8,596 bases of DNA from an uncultured Dehalococcoidia bacterium (GTDB taxonomy: Bacteria; Chloroflexota; Dehalococcoidia; Dehalococcoidales; UBA3254): assembly GCA_903890885.1 (NCBI GenBank), contig CAITCX010000412.1:1-8596 (forward strand), written 5' to 3'. This document shows positions 5,431-8,596 of this stretch, piece after piece; the first letter of the stretch is position 1, and each line of letters starts with the position of its first letter. The notes under the pieces are model-generated. The model had not been told where the DNA came from, ran no database searches, and saw only the letters and a program-made list of their open reading frames with translations. The position numbers and the translations under genes were made by a program.

Positions 5431-5445
5431 GACTGGTGGCCAGTC
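5431..5445 (+). terminator. Small hairpin just after the rplS stop codon
   Basis: GACTGG (5431-5436) pairs perfectly with CCAGTC (5440-5445) around a three-base loop, three bases after the rplS stop codon, and is followed by TTAATT. The stem is short and the T run weak, so it could be a leaky terminator or a 3'-end stabiliser. Confidence 0.35.
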
Positions 5446-5463
5446 TTAATTGAAGATAAGCAT

Positions 5464-5500
5464 AGAGAGGGATCGATATATCGTCATTATCGCCCTCTCT
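5464..5500 (+). terminator. Long hairpin downstream of rplS, terminator-like but without a T run
   Basis: AGAGAGGG (5464-5471) pairs with CCCTCTCT (5493-5500). Inside it, CGATA (5474-5478) pairs with TATCG (5488-5492), leaving a two-base bulge and a nine-base loop. The 13-bp stem should be very stable, but the bases after it (TTGGCTTTGC) are not a proper U tract. It probably ends or protects the rplS transcript; read-through into priA remains possible. Confidence 0.45.
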
Positions 5501-5532
5501 TGGCTTTGCTAAAGGTTTAGGCGGCAAGGCCA
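5501..5532 (+). promoter_or_regulatory. Hairpin immediately upstream of the priA ribosome binding site
   Basis: TGGCTTTGC (5501-5509) pairs with GCAAGGCCA (5524-5532), nine pairs including one G-U, around a 14-base loop. The stem ends four bases before the priA Shine-Dalgarno AGGGA (5536-5540). It abuts the preceding long hairpin with no gap and could affect priA translation; this is inference. Confidence 0.35.
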
Positions 5533-5546
5533 ATCAGGGAAGAACA

Positions 5547-7979
5547 ATGCGATTTGCCGAGGTCAGCGTCAATTCACCTATAGCTCAGCGCCGGACTTTC
5601 AGTTACAGTCTGCAGGAAGACCTGGACGTGGTACCCGGACAGGCTGTTCAGGCGCCTTTCGGCGAGAAGGTACTGCAGGGCGTGGTGATGGAACTGACCA
5701 GTTTCCCCGCCGTCCCCGAAACCCGCGAGATAAGCGGAATTATTGAAAGACTTCCCTTACTAACGCAGGCACAGTTGGCTTTGGCCCGCTGGCTGAGCGA
5801 TTATTATTTAGCACCTCTTTTTGAATGTGTAGCTTTGATGCTGCCCCCTGGTTTCGAGCGCCGGGTTGTTACCTACCTAAGCTGCGAACCGGTAAAAGAG
5901 GATGCTGGCAATCTGGAATCCGATGCTCTCAGTATATTACACTTCATTGAGGATCACCCAAAGATCCGACAGCAGATGCTCTCTAAAACTTTCGGGGCCA
6001 AAAAGGTCCAAAAAGTCCTGGCTCAACTGGTGCGTCTGAACTTGATTAAAAGAAGCTACGAACTGGAGAAGTCCCGTATCCAGCCGCGTGTAATTCCCAT
6101 GGTACGATTGGCAGTTCCAGTAGCAGAAGCTGTCTTACTATCTGAGAAACTTGCCAAAAAGGCGGTTAAGCAATCCGCAGTACTGCGTTATTTAATTGAG
6201 AAGTCTTCACAGGTAGCGCAGAGCGAAATCACCCAAAAGCTGCATATATCATCTTCCATTATAAAAACCATGGAAAATCGGGGCTGGCTGGAAGTGCAGT
6301 TGGTAAGATTGGATCGGGATCCGTTAGCCGGCCACCATGTCAATTTGTCCTTTCCATTGCCTTTGACTCTATCCCAGCAAGCGGTTTTTCAGACTATTTG
6401 CGTTTCTTTAAACAAAGGAGGCTTTCTGCCCTCCGGCCCGGAGGTTTTTTTACTGCACGGTGTGACTGGTAGCGGCAAGACTGAGATTTATCTGCGTGCT
6501 CTGGCTGAGACGGTTAAACAGGGTAAACGCGGACTGGTGCTGGTACCGGAGATCGCAATGACACCTCAGATAATCGACCGTTTTGTCTCCCGGTTTCCTG
6601 GTCGGGTGGCCGTTCTGCACAGCCAACTGACACTGGGAGAGCAGTTTGATGAATGGTGGAAGATCAAAAAAGGCGAGTTCGACGTGGTGATAGGGCCGCG
6701 CGGGGCTCTTTTTGCTCCTCAGCCGGATTTGGGATTGATCGTCCTGGACGAGGAACATGAATGGACCTATAAGCAGGTAGACGCCTCCCCGCGTTATCAT
6801 ACCCGCGAGGCCGCCCGAAAGTTGGCGGAGTTAAGCGGAGCAACTCTGGTGCTGGGCAGCGCCACACCGGATGTGGAGAGTTACTACCGGGCTCAGAACG
6901 GGATTTATCACCTGTTAGAGTTGAATGAAAGAATTTCCAATAGTACGGTTTCCTCTATGCCGTCAGTGGAAATCGTAGACTTAAAAGACGAACTTAAGGC
7001 CGGGAATCTGACACTGTTCAGCCGATCTTTACAGGCAGCCATGGAGACTGCGCTGAAAAACAGGGAGCAGATCATTCTCTTTCTTAACCGCCGCGGCGGG
7101 GCCACCTTTATAGAATGCCGCAATTGCGGCTACGTCATTCGCTGCAGACGGTGTGAAGTGCCCCTGAGCTATCATTTTACGGAAAATAGCCTGATCTGCC
7201 ACCAGTGCAATTTTCATATGGCGGTGCTGCAGGTTTGTCCGCGCTGCCTCAGTCGAAAAATTAAACATCTTGGTGTAGGCACGGAGAAGTTGGAGCAGGA
7301 AACGACGAAGATTTTTCCGCAAGCGAGGATTATACGTTGGGATAGCGATTCCGTACAGGGGCAGGAACATCAGGTCATCTTTGAAAAATTTAAACAAAGA
7401 GAGGCCGATATCTTGATCGGCACCCAAATGGTAGCCAAAGGTTTGGATTTACCCGGGGTGACAGTGGTGGGGGTGATCAGTGCTGATGTAGCCTTGAATC
7501 TGCCCGACTTTCGGGCGGGAGAAAGGACCTTCCAGTTGTTGAGCCAGGTGGCCGGGCGGGCTGGACGAGGTGGGGTGGACGGCCGGGTATTTATTCAGAC
7601 TTACTTGCCGGAGCATTATGCATTACAGCCTGCTGCAGATCATGATTACCGGGCTTTTTTTCAAAAAGAAATAGCTTACAGGCGGCAGTTGCGTTATCCG
7701 CCTTTCAGCAGGTTGGCCCGTCTGATGTTTACCCACAGCAATGATCAATGCTGCCGGGAAGAAGCGGAAAAAATGAGTAAAAGATTGCTGGCCGAAATGG
7801 AGTCGAGGGGGCTGGCTGGTTACAGCCTGATCGGTCCGGCTCCGGCCTTCATCCATCGCCTGCGCGGACGCTTCCACTGGCAGCTAATTCTGAGGGCTGC
7901 CGATCCTGTAATTTTATTAAAGGAAATGAGTTATCCGGTGGGTTGGACCCTGGATATTGATCCAGTAGGGACAGCCTGA
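5547..7979 (+). CDS. priA: Primosomal protein N', replication restart helicase PriA
   Basis: PriA recognises stalled or repaired replication forks and D-loops, unwinds DNA 3' to 5' and reloads the replicative helicase. The 810-residue product is close to B. subtilis PriA (about 805) and longer than E. coli PriA (732). The N-terminal 3'-end-binding domain occupies about 1-105, followed by a winged-helix-like region to about 270. Walker A is GVTGSGKT (305-312), Walker B DEEH (401-404), and motif III is GSATPD (437-442). Eight cysteines in four CxxC pairs (524/527, 533/536, 551/554, 564/567) form the two zinc sites. Helicase motifs V and VI are GTQMVAKGLDLPGVT (625-639) and QVAGRAGRG (667-675). 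All key residues are present, so it should be active. The ATG has AGGGA six bases upstream. It lies 119 bp after rplS behind several hairpins, so its link to the upstream operon is uncertain. Confidence 0.97.
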   Translation: MRFAEVSVNSPIAQRRTFSYSLQEDLDVVPGQAVQAPFGEKVLQGVVMELTSFPAVPETREISGIIERLPLLTQAQLALARWLSDYYLAPLFECVALMLPPGFERRVVTYLSCEPVKEDAGNLESDALSILHFIEDHPKIRQQMLSKTFGAKKVQKVLAQLVRLNLIKRSYELEKSRIQPRVIPMVRLAVPVAEAVLLSEKLAKKAVKQSAVLRYLIEKSSQVAQSEITQKLHISSSIIKTMENRGWLEVQLVRLDRDPLAGHHVNLSFPLPLTLSQQAVFQTICVSLNKGGFLPSGPEVFLLHGVTGSGKTEIYLRALAETVKQGKRGLVLVPEIAMTPQIIDRFVSRFPGRVAVLHSQLTLGEQFDEWWKIKKGEFDVVIGPRGALFAPQPDLGLIVLDEEHEWTYKQVDASPRYHTREAARKLAELSGATLVLGSATPDVESYYRAQNGIYHLLELNERISNSTVSSMPSVEIVDLKDELKAGNLTLFSRSLQAAMETALKNREQIILFLNRRGGATFIECRNCGYVIRCRRCEVPLSYHFTENSLICHQCNFHMAVLQVCPRCLSRKIKHLGVGTEKLEQETTKIFPQARIIRWDSDSVQGQEHQVIFEKFKQREADILIGTQMVAKGLDLPGVTVVGVISADVALNLPDFRAGERTFQLLSQVAGRAGRGGVDGRVFIQTYLPEHYALQPAADHDYRAFFQKEIAYRRQLRYPPFSRLARLMFTHSNDQCCREEAEKMSKRLLAEMESRGLAGYSLIGPAPAFIHRLRGRFHWQLILRAADPVILLKEMSYPVGWTLDIDPVGTA

Positions 7980-8206
7980 TATACCCCCGCTTTACATTCT
8001 GGCTTTGAAGTACCACAATATACATCATGGTTGACTAATATTGTATTAGTTAGCCAAACTTTGGGGTTATCAACCGTTTATTGAGTATCAACCACAGTTA
8101 TTGAAAAAAGGTTTTTAATACATTTCCGTTTGATATAAATAACTGGACAGGATTGGATGGGCAAAGACCTTCACCAGTCGGGGTCGCCACAAGCAGGAGA
8201 AAAATT
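7980..8206. other. Intergenic region after priA: hairpin, short repeats and leader of the next gene
   Basis: This 227-bp gap is AT-rich and contains no full-size gene. It holds a strong hairpin at 8028-8056, TATCAACC repeated 18 bp apart (8068-8075 and 8086-8093), an AT-rich patch with a TATAAA word (8134-8139) that may be a -10 box though no good -35 lies upstream, and a 17-codon ORF running into the lipoprotein start. The promoter of the next gene probably lies here. Confidence 0.6.
8028..8056 (+). terminator. Strong hairpin 49 bp after priA, possible terminator
   Basis: TGGTTGACTAATA (8028-8040) pairs with TATTAGTTAGCCA (8044-8056) over 13 pairs, two of them G-U, with a three-base TTG loop. 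The following bases (AACTTTGGGG) are not a U tract, so it is not a classical terminator. It may still stabilise the priA mRNA end, or act at DNA level as an operator. Confidence 0.4.
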
Positions 8207-8210
8207 ATGA
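8157..8210 (+). CDS. Possible 17-residue leader peptide overlapping the lipoprotein start
   Basis: An ATG at 8157 opens a 17-codon frame (MGKDLHQSGSPQAGEKL) whose TGA stop overlaps the ATG of the next gene as ATGA. Such an overlap is typical of translational coupling. An AGGA (8149-8152) lies only four bases upstream, which is short for a ribosome binding site. The peptide has no recognised family and may be chance; the next gene has its own good ribosome binding site inside this frame. Confidence 0.25.
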   Translation: MGKDLHQSGSPQAGEKL

Positions 8211-8596
8211 AAAAATGGGTATGGGTGTTGTCACTTATTCTGATGGTGGCATGGATAACGATGGGTTGCAGCAGCCAGTCGTCTGTGGAGAAAGGCAGCC
8301 CCCATTCAAATGCAGCGACTACCACAATGGCGTCGAAGCAGTATGACCCCGGTATCAATAGACCAGCAGCTGCCCCGGCTCCCATAGCCGCTGGCAGCCC
8401 TGCCGATTCATATGAGTTTTCTGCCGTAACACCGTCCAGCGGGGTCGTCAACGGAGTAGACCGCAAGGTAATCCGTACTGGCGCTGTTCAGCTCGTGGTC
8501 AAGGACATTACCACTGCGCTCGATAATATTAAAAAGCTCGCCTCTGATAACGGCGGATATGTGGTTTCCTCTCAGAAGTGGAAAGAAAATGAAAGA
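8207..8596 (+). CDS. DUF4349-type putative lipoprotein, N-terminal part (cut by the right window edge)
   Basis: The first 130 codons are visible. A short basic start (MKK) precedes a hydrophobic stretch (residues 4-19) and Cys21 in TMGCSS. This reads as a lipoprotein signal peptide, although the residue at -3 is Thr rather than the usual Leu. A Ser/Ala/Pro-rich linker (22-80) follows. From about residue 86, DRKVIRTGAVQLVVKD and the following LDNIKKLASDNGGYVVSSQ resemble the start of the DUF4349 domain (a putative membrane-associated domain of unknown function), recognised by its RKxIRTGxxxLxVxD pattern. Such proteins usually continue with a coiled coil and a C-terminal membrane segment, which would lie outside the window. 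The ATG has AGGAGA (8195-8200) six bases upstream. The product is probably exported and membrane-anchored; its role is unknown. Confidence 0.8.
   Translation, partial: MKKWVWVLSLILMVAWITMGCSSQSSVEKGSPHSNAATTTMASKQYDPGINRPAAAPAPIAAGSPADSYEFSAVTPSSGVVNGVDRKVIRTGAVQLVVKDITTALDNIKKLASDNGGYVVSSQKWKENER

Noticed and set aside
8031..8049. TTGACT with a nearby TATTAG considered as a promoter for the lipoprotein gene
   Set aside because: The spacing between the hexamers is only seven bases, and both lie inside the hairpin arms.
8098..8466. Minus-strand frame of 122 codons opposite the lipoprotein gene
   Set aside because: The plus strand has a good ribosome binding site, a signal peptide and a recognisable domain start; the minus frame is a shadow.
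1..8596. Search by eye for tRNA, rRNA, CRISPR repeats, insertion sequence ends, toxin-antitoxin or defence genes
   Set aside because: No cloverleaf-type sequence, regularly spaced long repeats, transposase or defence-type protein was seen; all long coding regions are core housekeeping genes.

Overview
The window is a bacterial chromosome segment of roughly even base composition. It holds two divergent housekeeping clusters and the start of a third gene block. The most likely source is a Dehalococcoidia-like member of the Chloroflexota (inference, about 0.65). The main reason is a division cluster reduced to mraZ-rsmH-ftsA-ftsZ with no peptidoglycan genes between rsmH and ftsA, as expected for that wall-less lineage. 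The FtsZ N-terminus and the Bacillus-sized PriA fit but do not prove it.

Left part (1-3157, minus strand): a compact division operon read right to left. It runs mraZ (regulator), rsmH (16S rRNA methyltransferase), ftsA (membrane anchor of the Z ring) and ftsZ (cut by the left edge). mraZ and rsmH overlap by one base, rsmH and ftsA are 24 bp apart, and ftsA and ftsZ are 42 bp apart with a strong ribosome binding site. A near-consensus promoter lies just upstream of mraZ. Three TGG-type repeats at exact 10-bp spacing overlap its start region and look like the MraZ operator.

Middle (3158-3633): a divergent intergenic region with no convincing gene. It is rich in structure: two adjacent palindromes, a C-rich mirror tract able to form a G-quadruplex on the minus strand, an inverted second copy of the MraZ-box core, a cluster of TTCC/GGAA repeats with a long imperfect stem, and a likely promoter for the rightward genes.

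Right part (3634-7979, plus strand): mogA (molybdopterin adenylyltransferase family), trmD (tRNA m1G37 methyltransferase) starting with TTG five bases after mogA, rplS (ribosomal protein L19 with a long Ala/Pro-rich tail) and priA (replication restart helicase). Three consecutive predicted hairpins fill the rplS-priA gap. After priA comes a 227-bp gap with a strong hairpin, a short repeat and a possible 17-codon leader ORF. It leads into the start of a DUF4349-type lipoprotein gene that runs off the right edge.

The genes are ordinary core functions: division, rRNA and tRNA modification, ribosome assembly, cofactor synthesis and replication restart. No mobile element, CRISPR array, tRNA or rRNA was seen. 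The interest lies in the stripped division cluster, the regulatory architecture of the mraZ-mogA gap, and a few residue-level and leader-level oddities.
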